Assembly: GCA_051453625.1 (NCBI GenBank)
Contig: JBOZIK010000001.1
Span: forward strand, 143,965,218 to 144,029,217
Source: Welwitschia mirabilis
Taxonomy: Eukaryota > Gnetophyta > Gnetopsida > Welwitschiales
Reading direction: 5' to 3'
Length of the DNA stretch: 64,000 nt
Of the stretch, positions 24,275-36,087 are shown piece after piece; within the stretch, counting starts at the first letter, position 1, and the number at the start of each line of letters is the position of its first letter. The translations under genes and the position numbers were made by a program. Below the pieces are notes generated by a model. That model ran no database searches and was not told where the DNA came from. It worked only from the letters and a program-made list of their open reading frames with translations.

Positions 24275-25588
24275 TGTGGAATCGAGAACCTTAGAGAGAA
24301 AGTAAATAGGTTTCTAAAAATTATTCAAATAAAATCACAATATAAACTTACTTGAAAAGAGTCACTACAAAAAAAAATTGTGCATAAAAATTGAAAGTAT
24401 TTTGAAAAATAAAAATAACAGAAATCACAAAAATACTAATCATATGCATGCAAGTTTTATAGTAGTTCAGGAAAACCTCCTACTCTACTCTCGATGATCA
24501 TCTTATCACCAAGCCTAATCTAGATCTCCATTAACTTTTTCAGGTATTCTAGGTTCACTATAACCTTTACAAACAGACCTTTTTTAAAGGCTCAATCTCA
24601 ACCCTTTGTAATAAATTATGGTAGTGATGATAGAATGCCCAAGTGCACTAGTATCATTCATTCTTAGGTTTAATGAAAATAAATGAAGTACTACTCTTTT
24701 ATAAGATATAATCTAGGAATAATAAACTACTATAGATCTAATCTCATGTGTAAAGATACAATAAATGTTCATCTTTGGTCAAGAATGCAATGTCAAAAGA
24801 GTACAATAATCAATCCACAAGATTCAATAGTCTGACAAAAAAGCTTTTACAGTGAATTTACTCTTGGCTATTTATAATGAGAGGCTTTTTAGATTATTAC
24901 AATTGAAAACATACTTCTAATGGCTACAAAATAGCCACATAATAAATATAAAATTTATATTTTCATTCTAGTCGGTTGACCCCTCAAATGTCCGATTGAC
25001 CCTTCCTAGTGTTATCACTTAAATAGATCACTCAAGTAAACCTTTTAATTACCCTAGTTTCTTATAGCTCAATGTTTGATTAACTTCTTAGGGTCATATT
25101 AGTTGCTCATCTAGTCATTGGCATATCTGTCTAGTCATCCACTTGGTCCTAATAAAATCCATCCTAATTTTCTACATCAGGTTTGATTCAACCCTTAGGA
25201 ACCTGGTCAACCCCTTATTGATTTAGTTTAGAGTATCAGTTATATAGTTCTTAAGTCTAGTCAAACCATCATATGTCTAATTAACCCCTTGATAATTAGT
25301 CCAGGAGTACTATTTTTAGGTTCATAGGTTCACTCAATCCCTCAGAAGTTCAGTTGACCCCTCTGAATTTAGTTCAATTTTGATAGTTCTAGATGCAGTC
25401 GACTCCTTAGAAATCTAATCGATCCCTCAAAAGAGTAACAAAACTTTATAGGGTTTAGGATTAAAATGTAACATTCATAGCTTTAGTTTCTGACTTGCAA
25501 GCAATTAATATTTTCTTCATAAGATATAATAAATTTTAATTCATAGAAAACATTAATTTGACATTAATTGGCAATTCATAATCTAATA
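24275..25588 (-). repeat. copia-C 3' LTR
   Basis: About 1.31 kb; direct repeat of 28,531-29,792 and of the solo LTR 45,179-46,569. Its plus-strand right end reads AATCTAATA, the terminal CA decayed to TA; the other two copies keep AATCTAACA. Confidence 0.93.
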
Positions 25589-25602
25589 ATCTCCTCCTTT
25601 TA
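25589..25602 (-). promoter_or_regulatory. copia-C polypurine tract
   Basis: Minus strand GTAAAAGGAGGAGAT directly before the LTR start TATTAGATTATG. It is in the right place and purine-rich. Confidence 0.75.
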
Positions 25603-27690
25603 CATTAATAGCAAATGTTCCTTAGTTGTAAAATATTAAAATTTAGAAAGATCCTTCTCAAGAAATGCTTATTTATCATTGCAAAAATATTAAAACTTTT
25701 ATAACAATATAAACATTTGAAAGACTTTAATTTTTGCCAAAATTTAAAGACAATTTTAAATGTCAAAAATATATATGATAAATAACATTTTGATCATATA
25801 TTATTTAACAAGCTTGAGATAAATTAAAAATTTTAATAATACAAAATAGAAGTGCACTACACATTTTAGATATAAATGATAAAAGACAAGTGCATATCTA
25901 TTACTTTAAAATAAGTAGTACAACTTAAAGTACTCATCAAGAGCAAATACATCTAAAAGTACATAAGTAACACAATCATTCTTCCCCTTTTAACATCAAT
26001 AAAAAAGGAGAGAAATACACATAAGTAATAAAGAACAAAAATAAGCATGGAGAAAAAATATAAATAGATTCCTTATCTTTCTGTTCTTTGGCTACCTTCT
26101 GCTCTAAGATTCGAGCTTCCTCTAAAGTGACCTAAAGAACTAATAGGGTTTAGGTGACTAGGCTTTCATGCTGGTTGACTGACCACATCTATTCAGCCAA
26201 ATCATAGGTCTAATTACTTATCCTACAATCAGCTAGATGATGACAAGATAACCCTCAGATCATTTCAGAAATGAAGAAAAGTATCAAAATTTATGGGTTT
26301 AGTAAAAATATCTACAAGTTATTAATTTATACTAACAAAATTCATAGTAATGTTTCCTTTTTCTACTTGATCTCATAAAAAGTAATTCCTAAGCTTAATA
26401 TGTTTGATTCTTGAATGCTAAATAGAATTTTTTAAAAATGTTTATTGCACTAGTATTATTAAAAAATGTAGAAACTTATTTAAAATTTATACTAAAATCC
26501 TTTAGCATTTCTTTCATCCATAAAAAATTAGCATAACAACTTCATGCTATAATATATTTAACTTCTACTGTTGAAAGGAAAATTGAAGTTTCTTCCTTAC
26601 TTGTCCATTCTACTAAGCATAAATCTAAAAGAAAACAATTTCCACTTGTACTCTTTCTATCATCCTTACATCCAATTTAATCTACATCATTAAAACCTGC
26701 AACATCAAAGGATGTATCTGTTGGATACCATAGATCATAATTACATGTAGCTTTTACATACCTAATTATTCTTTTTACTACTTTTAAGTATAATTCTGTT
26801 TTATTAGAATTAATACCTTGAACACACTCCAATACTAAACATAATGTCTGGTCTACTTGAAATTAAATATAATAAATTTCCAATCATACTCCTATAAAGT
26901 TTTTTATCTACTAATTTTTCTTTTTCATCCAAACTTACTTTACAAGATGTTATCATAGGAATATCAGTTGTTTTTTACATTTTCTAATCTAAATCATTTT
27001 ATTAAATATTTTGCATATTTAGATTGAGAAATAAATATTTCATTCTTTGATTTCTTAATCTATAATTCAAGAAACATTTTCAATTCATTAAGCATAGTAA
27101 TTTTAAAATGTGTTATCATAATAATTGTAAATTCTTTTGACAACATTTTATTAAGGCACCAAATATTATATCATCTACATAGATTTGTATAATAATGAAA
27201 GTTTTTCTCAATTTCTTCACAAATAACGTTTGTCTACTTTTCCACGAATATATCTATTATCATTTAAAAAAGTAGCTAGCTTCTCATACAAAGTTCTTGG
27301 AGCTTGATTCAATTTATATAATGCTTTATTAATCCTATAAACATGATTAGTTTTGTAAGGATTAATGAAAACTTTTAATTGCTCTACATAAACGTCTTCA
27401 TTTAAGGTATTATTTAAGAAAGAACTCTTAACATCCATCTAATACACTTTGAAATTTTTAAAGGATACAAAAGACAAAAACATTCTAATGCTATTTATCC
27501 TTGTAATAGAAGCAAAATTATCACCTACATCAATGCCTTCTATCTAGTTGTAGCCTTTTGCTACTAATCTTGCCTTATTTTTGATGACATTGTTTTCTTC
27601 ATCACATTTTTTTTTAAATATCCACTTAGTTTCAATGACATTTTTATTATTTGGTCTTTTCTACAATCTCCAAACATCATTTCTAAATTA
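25603..27690 (-). pseudogene. copia-C reverse transcriptase and RNase H relic
   Basis: Minus strand. The clearest stretch is 27,217-27,438: MDVKSSFLNNTLNEDVYVEQ, then HVYRINKALYKLNQAPRTLYEKL and RGKVDKRYL, matching MDVKSAFLNG.LNEEVYVEQP and HVY.L.KALYGLKQAPRAWYERL with the GKVDKTLF ending seen in SIRE-type elements. Near 27,000-27,120 shifted frames read NELKMFLELQIKKSKNEIFI then SKYAKYLIK (GELKFFLGLQI.Q...GIFI.Q.KY...LLK). RNase H remnants extend to about 26,300. It carries many stops. Confidence 0.92.
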
Positions 27691-28514
27691 AGATACTTTT
27701 CAAATCATTATCTTTTACCCACCTAGTCCTTTTAGACTTATGTGATATACCTCCTTTTGGAATAGACTTAAAAGGAAAAAATTACTAAATTTGAAAATAA
27801 CATTAACTTTCTAGCATTGCAAAAAAGTTTTCAATGTCTTATCTTTCTACAAAAATGACAAATAACTTTAGAGATGAACTTACTTTATCAAGTTACTTGA
27901 TTTTGCTATTTTTAAGGATTCTGAGGGATGAAGCCAATACCTAACTTATCACTAGTAGGTTTCCAAACTCTTAGCATCTATTCTAATTTGGAATAACCAC
28001 TAGAAAATTTATTAACAAAATTAGATAAATCTTTACCTATAAAATGAGGTTAAAATTTTCATATTTTATCTTTTTTGTACTTTGATTCCATTTCTTTCTT
28101 TTCTTTCATAAGATACTTTACAATATTATTTAGATTATTTATCCTCTTTGTCAGCTTTTCACATTCCAAGTATAGTTCTTAACAAGTAGCTTCTAACTTA
28201 TTCTATTCTTTATCAATCACATCTAATCATCAGGCTTTAATGTGCTAGGTAAGTTCTAAATTGAAGGCATAATTATCATTAAAGATAGTTTTCTATCTCC
28301 ATCAGATTCTTAACCTAAGCTGTTATCATTATCTTATGTCTTCTTTACATGTTCACAATTTATAATATGCTTGAAAATATATGTACAAAATTCCCAAAAT
28401 ATACCAATAAGAGTACGGGTATCTAAGGTAGTCATAGTTAAAAATACAATAGTGGGATTACTCATTTTGAGTCCTAGAGTCTAGATTGGTTAAAATCTTA
28501 ATATAGACTCAACT
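27691..28514 (-). pseudogene. copia-C truncated gag relic
   Basis: Minus strand. From about 28,450 (frame LTMTTLDTRTLIGIFWEFC) to about 27,930 sequence resembles the gag C-terminal coiled part of SIRE-type elements (lysine/glutamate-rich, ERKERNGIKVQK near 28,070-28,110), ending in a GYSKLE and QNP segment. The next recognisable sequence is already reverse transcriptase, so protease and integrase have been lost. Similarity is by pattern and not certain. Confidence 0.5.
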
Positions 28515-28528
28515 TGGCTCTGATACCA
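28515..28528 (-). promoter_or_regulatory. copia-C primer-binding site (initiator Met tRNA)
   Basis: Minus strand reads TGGTATCAGAGCCA, the standard plant copia site complementary to the 3' end of initiator methionine tRNA. It is two bases from the 5' LTR end at 28,531. It is intact, unlike most of the window. Confidence 0.97.
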
Positions 28529-28530
28529 AA

Positions 28531-29792
28531 TGTGGGATCGAGAACCTTATGGGGAGTGTATAAGTTTCTAAAAATTATTCAAATAAAATCATTATATAAA
28601 CTTACTTAAAATGAATCACTAAAACAAATTGTACATAAAAATTAAAAGTATTTTGAAAAATGAAAATAATAGAAAGCACAAAAATACCGATCATATGCAC
28701 ATAAGTTTTATAGTAGTAAGGGAAAGCCTCTTACTCCACTCTTGATAATTAGCTTATTACCAAGCCTAATTAATCTTTATTAACTCTTTTGAGTATTTCA
28801 CATTCACCTATAACCTCTAAAGGCTCAGTCTCAACCTTTTGCAATAAATCATGGTAATAATGATAGAATGCTTAAGTGCACTAGCATCACTCATTCTTAG
28901 GTTTATTGAAAATGAATGAAGCACTACTAATATAAAAGATGCATTTAGGAATAATGGAGTGCTATAGATCTAACCTCATGTGCAAAGATATAATAAATGT
29001 TCATCTTTGATTAGGAATTTAATGCTAAAANNNNNNNNNNTATTTTGACAAAAAAGCTTCTATGGTGATTTTACTCCTGGTTATTTATAATGAAAGGCTT
29101 TTAGGGTTATTACAATTAAAGACACACTTTCAATGGCTATATAACAAACATAAAATTTGCATTTTCATTCTAGCTTTTTGACCCCTCAAACAGCTGGTTG
29201 ACTCCTCCTAGTGTCGTTACTTAAATAAGTCATCCAAGTGGACTTTTTTATCTCCTAGTTTCTTATGACTCTGTGTTTGGTCGATCCCTCAGAATCTAGT
29301 TGACTGCTCATCTAGTCATCCACATATCTATCTAGTCATCTGCTTGGTCCTAATAAAATCCATTCTAATTTTCTACATCATGTATGGTCAACCTCTCAGG
29401 AATCTAGTTAACTCCTTGCTGATCGATTTCAAAGTATCAGTTGTATAGTGATTAGTTCTAATCGACCCATTATATGTTTAGTTGACCTCTTGATAATCAG
29501 TCCAGGAGTACTATTCTCAAGTTCATAGGTGCAGTCAATCCCTTAAAAGTCCAGTTGACTTAGCTAAATTCATTTTAATCCTAAGAGTTTGCTCCATGTG
29601 CAGTCAACTTCTTAGAAGTTAGTTAATCCCTTAATAGGGTAATAAAAATTAATAGGTTTTAGGATTAAAATATGATATTCCTAGCTTCAACTTATGACCT
29701 ATAAGTAATAAATACTTTTTATACAAGATACAATAAATTTTGCTTTATAAAAAACATTATTTTATTATCAATTAGTAATTCATAATCTAACA
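28531..29792 (-). repeat. copia-C 5' LTR
   Basis: About 1.26 kb including a 10-N gap (29,031-29,040). Plus-strand limits TGTGGGATCG and AATCTAACA. Homologous to the 3' LTR and to the solo LTR in gypsy-B. Confidence 0.95.
29031..29040. other. assembly gap, 10 N
   Basis: Ten N bases inside the copia-C 5' LTR. The 3' LTR has about 40 bases (AGAGTACAATAATCAATCCA and following) between the matching flanks, so some real sequence is missing. Confidence 1.
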
Positions 29793-29797
29793 ACATC

Positions 29798-30745
29798 AAC
29801 TATAGGTTTTTGTACCTAAGGTCTCTCTACCTCTTTTGGAATTTAGATGTCCATATCTTATAGTAAAAAGATAATGTTTGTAGATGCATGAATATCTACT
29901 TTCTACAGGCTCGAGTATACCAAAGTATTTGAATATAGTTAATAGGAGGCGTGGATATCCCAGTGCCTGGATGTAATAAGTATCAACCATGATCCTAAAT
30001 ATCCTTCAAATAAATGTCAATAAGTCCATCTACTTCCCTTACCTAAATACTACCAACATCTGCAAATGTACCACCATGACATAACTATCATCGAATGATG
30101 GCTGATCTTATGGATTATTCCTTTGTAAAGAATCTGATAAGTAGTTGATAGGTGTATTACCAAAACTCCTCATCTATCATTAGTAACATCAACTAGAATA
30201 TCTAATGTTATGTCATAAGCATGATGCTCCTTTGTACCTCCAGCTAAGTGAATGTATATACTTCTAATGCCATTTTAGTTAGTAATAGCAGTTATGTGAC
30301 TTAGAAGAATAGATATCTCATGGCTGTAGACACTAGCTGCAATCATGTTACCTAAGCAATCACGACATTGAATCATTTTTCAATGTGCATGGTGCCATAG
30401 AAGTCTTTAGTCTTTGAGGTGTAATAAGCTCCATGTAAATCTAAAATCCACATAAGCTAAAGATATATTAATCTCTGATTCATCTTTGGTTCTAGCTAAT
30501 TCATAAAATTATCAAAGTGCCTCTCAACTCCAATAGAGGTTTTCTAAAGAAAATGGGATCACACCTAACAAAGTAGAGTGTGAAGTAGCTTTGCACTCTT
30601 AATCTTAAGTGATACTAATGGGATAATCTCCCACTATAATACCTCAGCCTCTACTTTAGCCTATCTATCTTATCATGTGCATAGCCTAATCAGTCATAAA
30701 CACAAAGTGCATCATGTGAGATCAATTAGAAATCGCTAAAGTGTA
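29798..30745 (-). pseudogene. gypsy-A 3' region: unrecognised coding-like segment absent from gypsy-B
   Basis: Minus strand, between integrase and 3' LTR, the position where Athila elements carry an env-like or unknown ORF. Frames have varied amino-acid usage. One runs from about 30,330 to 30,060 with SHEISILLSHITAITN, a stop, then IHLAGGTKEHHAYDITLDIL and GVLVIHLSTTYQILYKG. Another, at 29,796-29,990, reads VDTYYIQALGYPRLLLTIFK then GHLNSKRGRETLG. Upstream YELARTKDESEINISLAYVD lies near 30,440-30,500. I do not recognise a family and cannot say whether these fragments are one protein. Gypsy-B goes from the homologue of about 30,745 almost directly to the homologue of about 23,700, so this segment and 23,700-24,269 form a 1.5-kb presence/absence block. 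Copia-C inserted into it. Confidence 0.4.
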
Positions 30746-33040
30746 TCTCGTGGAAGCTCTAAATGACCTTATAAATTGGTTTTTATGTGTAAAAATCATG
30801 AAAATATGTCCTGCCCCACACTTTCCATCCTAAGAGGATTAATACATCTCATATTACTTAAATATGCAAAGAAAAAATGTGAAACATGAAAAAAATTAAA
30901 AAGTATAAAATAAGTGGGCCCTATAAAAGGTCAAAAATAAAAGTTCTTAAACTAAAACTCTAATCTAAAAGAAGTATAGAGCTTATTTATTAATTAATTT
31001 ACCTATATAGGTCACTACATTTTGACTTATGATTTTCAAGAAAATGAGGTTTAAAGATAAAAGCCTAATTCTACCTCATAAAATGCACAAATTCACATAT
31101 CTCACAAAATACTTAACAAAAATCAAATCCCTAAGTACCAAATTAAAGAGTATAAAAAATCAATCGATACACATGAAAACTCATGCTGAAAGGCTAAAAG
31201 AAAGGAGGGAAAAAAATCAAAAATAATGATAAAGAGAAAAACATACCTCATTTTGATACATTTGCTCAAATCTCACAATTTGGGGATCTAATCTCACAAG
31301 AAAAAGATCCAAGATATTGATAGCCCCTAGTATAATAATCATCTCTTAAAAGAACAGATGGAAAGAATAAAAAAATAATGGTGGAAAAAAACATGGTTGT
31401 AGTTTTATCACACTATTATCTGGTCGCATCATCTAGATGATAGCCCTAGGACAACTCTCAGAAAAAATCTCAGTTATCATTTGCCTTATCATCTCGATGA
31501 CTTGATAGATGATAAGACCTTAAAAACTTTTAGACAAATGAAATTGTCGATCAATCAAGTTAGGCTTAGATATCAATGTAAAAGTATCAAATTTTATCAG
31601 AAAACTCAAACGATAGAAAATAGTAAAGAATGATTAATAAATATAAGAAATGAGGAGAATTCTAAAGAATCAAAAAATAGGATGATGAAAATGCACTAGA
31701 TAAGATGAAATATAATTGAAAAAAAACTAAAAAAATGTGCTCAAATTAAAAAATAATCATGAAAAATATGTATAACTCCTAAAGACTAAAAAGGAACATA
31801 ATGAAAATCATAAAGAACGTCATCCAAGCACAAGAGAATATCATCTAGTCAAAATGCTAAAAGTAAGTCAATTGTATTTAATAAAATGATACAAGTAAAA
31901 ATGAAAATAACAACAAGAAAACTACTAAATAATAAAGTCCTAAAATGATGATAAGAAAATACAAAAATAACTTTAAAATAACAAACCAAATAACCAAAGA
32001 AAAATAGAATGAAAATAAAAAACTGGAAACATAAATAAGATAGCATATGCATCCTAAATTCTAAATTAGCAAACCCCTCAGAAGATAATATAAAGTTACA
32101 TAAGTAAAAATTCATAATAAAATGTATTGACTCTATAAAGGAGATGATTATGATGGAATCAAAGATTAAGTACTCAAAACAATAAATGATAAGACTAATA
32201 ACTACTCAAAAATAAACTCACCTACTCATACACAAAGAAACATCTGAATCCTCAAAAGTAAAATGATCATATAGGAATACTAAGAGTCTAGAAAATAAGC
32301 AATACTTTTGCTAATAATAGAAACACCATGGATCTCATAGCTTCAAAGCTATATTACCACTTTTCATGATGAGGGAAGTTCAACCATAGTCAGAGAAGTA
32401 AGAACCTCCAAAGCATGATTAATTGATCCCTCCAGTGGAGTTCCCATAGCTACCAACATTTCTAAAAGTTTTTTAAGAAAACATTATCCTAGTATTGTAG
32501 TAAATCATGATGACCATGTATTTTAACATAGATATAATAGATCATGATCATTATTCTTTATTTTTCTCTCTCTCTCTCTCTCTCTCTTTCTTTCTTTTGA
32601 ATAATTTCCACACGATCACATACTTAAAAAGACAAAGGTAAAATAGTAAGATTAAAGATAAAAAAAACACCTAAACAACTAAATTTCTCTCACCATTGAG
32701 AAAAATACAAGAAGTAAGCCATCTTCCTTCAAAGTGAAGTCCATAGATATGTGAATGTCTTAAGATTTGATAAATCCAATCTCATCATTGTAAAATGCCC
32801 AAGGATAAATACTAGTCATGGAAACTTCATAAAGTAAATACATAAGTCAAGTTAAAGACAAATCGAGTTACATCACAACATCTACTAGAGGAATAAGCTA
32901 AGAGAGAATTCAGATAGTAGTAAGAAGAAGTTCTCCTTATCAAGAGAAACCTCCAAGACAATTTCTTCTATCATGTTCAAGATTAAATCAAAAATTTTTT
33001 CATATATTTTTAACTTTTGTTTATTAACTTTCTAAGTCTT
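30746..33040 (-). other. gypsy-A 3' non-coding region
   Basis: Homologous to gypsy-B 44,997-45,173 and 46,575-47,880 (for example GTCCTAAAATGATGATAAGA near 31,938 versus GTCCTAAAATGATAAGAAAA near 46,850). It contains a (TC)n run at 32,565-32,587. The hydrophobic frame at 31,849-32,115 and the lysine-rich one at 31,029-31,226 match nothing I know. Confidence 0.6.
32565..32599. repeat. (TC)n microsatellite
   Basis: About twelve TC units followed by TTTC TTTC. It lies in the gypsy-A 3' region, where the gypsy-B copy has only an imperfect pyrimidine run at about 47,492-47,506. Confidence 0.95.
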
Positions 33041-34000
33041 TGTAGTATCTAAGTCAAAACTTTTAATGGAGTTATTAGAATGTACTTCCTATAAGATAAG
33101 GATCTAATCATTTATAAGTCTACTTGTTATGTAAGAGATGCACTCTGGTATTAGTCAAAAGAACAAGTCGACTAGGTCTAAACTTTTTATAAAGTAACTT
33201 TTTATCATATTTGAACTTACCTTGGATGTTGTGTATGAGTTGATAATATACAGCATGTATACATTTTTTTATCTAAGTGATTAAGTTATTCTAATATATC
33301 TTTAAGATTTTCATGAAATTTTACAATATTAAGTTAATGGGAAGAATAATAAAAATTATAACACATATTAATTGATAAAACACAAACTTTTTCATCCATA
33401 AGTTCATAAGATAAAAAACCAGGATAATTATATTAAGTAGTACGGTAAGTCCAAAAAACATCATCAAGCTTAGAAGCTCAAGATTTATTATTAAAAAAGA
33501 TAAGATTTTAAAAAATTTTCTTTATTTCTCTATTTTCATTTTCATCTTGATCATTGGTTTTTGGATGATAAGCATAAGCTACTCTATGTTCAATTCTAAT
33601 GGATAAAAGAAGTGTCTTAAAAAGAAAATTTATAAAATAAGTTTCTTAATCATTAATGATAATTATACAAAACCAAAATATTAAAAAATATGAGTTCTAA
33701 CAAAATTACAAATATTTTAGGCATCATTCATAAAATTAGAAATATCTTTAACCCATTTAGTAACATAATCAATAGCCACTAAAATGTAGTTCTTATTATT
33801 AGAATGTGATTTAATATGGCCTATAAAATTAATTCCCCAATAATAAAAAGATTTACATTTAAGAATAGGTTTAAGGAACATATCATGAGAACGAATAAGA
33901 TTACCATAATGTTGATAAGAATCACACCTTCTATTAAAATAAAAAGAGTTATGAAAAGAATAAGCCAATAAAAACTAGAGGGAAGAATTTTTATTATTGT
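33041..34000 (-). pseudogene. gypsy-A integrase relic
   Basis: Minus strand. At 33,717-33,968 the frame reads CDSYQHYGNLIRSH, then PILKCKSFYYWGINFIGHIK and NYILVAIDYVTKWVK..NDA. This matches the zinc-domain exit (CD.CQR.GN) and the core W GIDFMGP...YILVAVDYVSKWVEA of Athila integrases. The first catalytic aspartate (GID) is asparagine here (GIN). Below 33,700 the remainder of the core and the C-terminal WLGPYLI-type segment are present only in scattered frames down to about 33,050. Not functional. Confidence 0.92.
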
Positions 34001-34330
34001 TCTCTATCCACTAAAATGACCTTTACAAACACCATCATAGTAAAGATTAAGGATGTCTAATTATTCCCATTTAGGCACATATTTTCTCATGATTTTATCT
34101 TTTCACCTATAGTGAAGATGTGGCTTTAACCATTCATAGTTGCCTATTTTATGCAGAAAATATTTTCTTTGATTATGACTCCAATGTTATGATGTTTCCA
34201 TGGTAATAAGATAATTAACTATATGAGCATACCAAGAAGGAGAATGAGTAGAAGATATTATAAAAAGTTGTTCATCCAAAAAGGAATTATCAATCATAAG
34301 ATCATCAAGAGAAGAAGAAAAATGTAACAA
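34001..34330 (-). pseudogene. gypsy-A pol linker between RNase H and integrase
   Basis: Decayed connector and zinc-domain part of the integrase. It aligns with gypsy-B 48,870-49,200 (shared ACCATGATAAAGATGAAGGA-type blocks; here ACCATCATAGTAAAGATTAA). No independent feature. Confidence 0.6.
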
Positions 34331-35560
34331 ATGATCTACTACACTATTATGTTTCCTTACTTTGCAATGATGGTAATATTAAATTATTACATACAGAGGA
34401 TCCATTTGATAAGTCTAGAACTAGAATCTTTATTGGTCATGAGGTATCTAATAACTACATGATTAGTATAAAAATTCATACAAAAGCCTAAAATATAGCA
34501 TTTAAGATTATCAAGTCAAAAGATTATAGCTAACATTCCTTTCTTAATAGTAGTATAATTCAATTGAGCTTTCGACAAAGCTTTCCTATGATAAGATATA
34601 ATTTTAAAATAATTTTCATACTTTTATCCAAGATCATCATCCATGGCAATATTACTAGCATCACATATTAATTTAAAATTTTTATTCTAATTGGATCCCA
34701 TTACAATAGGTGCAAAAGAGATTTTAAGTATTTCAAAAATAAGTTGACAAGATTTATTCCATTCAAATTTAGCTTCTTTTCCAAGTAACAAGTAAAGGGG
34801 TTTACAAATTTTAGTATAATCCTAAATAAAATGATGATAAAGACCACAACAACTGAGGAAATATTAAACCTATTTTACATTTATTGGAGGGGTTAGATTT
34901 TTATTGATACTTACATTTTCAAGGTCCATCCTAATTATTTTATTAAAAATGTGGTGTCTTAAGACAATTTCATTATCAACTAGAAAGAAACTCTTCTCCT
35001 AAATTAATTAAAGCCCACTCTTAATGCATCCATTAAGGACTTTCTCTAACCTTTCTAAGATTTATTCAAAGTATTCATCAAATATTGAGAATTCAACCAT
35101 AAAAATTTCAATTGAATCCTCTAATATATTAGAAAAAATGTTCATCATTTCATGTCAAAAAGTACTCATAGCATTACAAAGTTCAAAATGCATGTGTTTA
35201 AAAGCAAATGTTCCAAAAGATGAAGGGAAAGTTATTTTGGCTTAATACTTACTAGCTATACAAACATAATTGTAACCACTATACCCATTAAGAAATAAAT
35301 AAAAGACGTTTTCTTGGATTCTATCAAGTATTTAGTCAAGAAAAGGCAAAGGATAATGGTCTTTCTTTCTTACTTCATTCAACTTTGTAAAGTTAGTACA
35401 CATTTTTTATTTTCCACCTTTATTAGACACTACCATCAAAGGGCTAATCCACTCACTATCAAATATGGAATAATAATTCTAGCACCATTAATTTAATGAT
35501 TTCATAATTTATAACTTGTTTATGTGCTAGATTTAGTCTATGTTGGGGTTACTTAATAGG
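34331..35560 (-). pseudogene. gypsy-A reverse transcriptase and RNase H relic
   Basis: Minus strand. Near 35,470-35,250 the LP.ID..LE and FLDGYSGYNQI blocks are visible as fragments (LIESKKTSFIYFLMG). At about 35,245-35,010 the frame reads KITFPSSFGTFAFKHMHFEL then CNAMSTF, a stop, IEIFMVEFSIF (family form TFAYRRMPFGLCNAPATFQ and IEVFMDDFSVFG), so the catalytic DD is VE. GIVLRHHIFNKII and PPINVK then FLSCCGLYHHFI near 34,830-34,960 match GHRIS..GIEVD and NVKGVRSFLGH.GFYRRFI. RNase H near 34,420-34,660 reads YHRKALSKAQLNYTT then CYILGFCMNFYTNHVVIRYL and SSRLIKWIL. The chance plus-strand frames at 35,024-35,245 and 35,314-35,496 are shadows. Confidence 0.95.
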
Positions 35561-36087
35561 TTTTGCACTATCCTTAAGGAAGATTTTATTTTAAATAATG
35601 GAAGTAGGAATTTCTATTAAAGGTTTATGGGTCTAAGTAAATGCATTAACTTTAAAATTCAAAAGTGAGATTAAAATTGATTCTTATTGAGGGAAAAAGA
35701 TTCTTGTTTATTATTAATGGTTTATTCTAATGATCACACAGCAAGATATATTTTGGTTCACTTATATTTTTAGTTTCTATTAATGTTTTCTCAATAAGAA
35801 TAATTTTTAGATTCTGTTAATTTAGATTTTTAGTTTCTATTAATTTTTTTCTCAAAGTTAACTATCATCTGTAATCAGTGTCCAGATGATAGGGGTGGAT
35901 GACCTCCTTCAAACTATAGAACTTAGTTGTTTTTAGTTGTTGGACTTCTTTATAGATTATAGTTTAGTTTCTCCATTTTCCTAATCAAAATAGTCAATTC
36001 TTAAATACTCATAGTTGAGTTTATCTTCATCAAAAGCTTTCAAGTTTTTTGCTTCAAGTGGATCATCATACAAGATAGGATTAAGTA

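Larger units (their letters stand above)
24275..29792 (-). mobile_element. copia-C: nested Ty1/copia element, duplication ACATC, internally deleted
   Basis: Minus-strand copia element inside gypsy-A. LTRs 24,275-25,588 and 28,531-29,792 align end to end. ACATC lies at 24,270-24,274 and again at 29,793-29,797. The LTR starts TGTTAGATTATGAATTACTA and ends ..GATCCCACA on the minus strand. A perfect initiator-Met primer site lies next to the 5' LTR. The internal region is only about 2.9 kb: gag remnants are followed directly by reverse transcriptase and RNase H, while protease and integrase are missing. The reverse-transcriptase block GKVDK and gag remnants suggest the Sirevirus/SIRE-like lineage. 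The family also left a solo LTR inside gypsy-B. Confidence 0.95.

Noticed and set aside
31849-32115. Hydrophobic minus-strand frame as an env or membrane protein of gypsy-A
   Set aside because: Phe/Leu/Ile-rich composition is expected from T-rich DNA; the homologous stretch of gypsy-B does not keep the frame.
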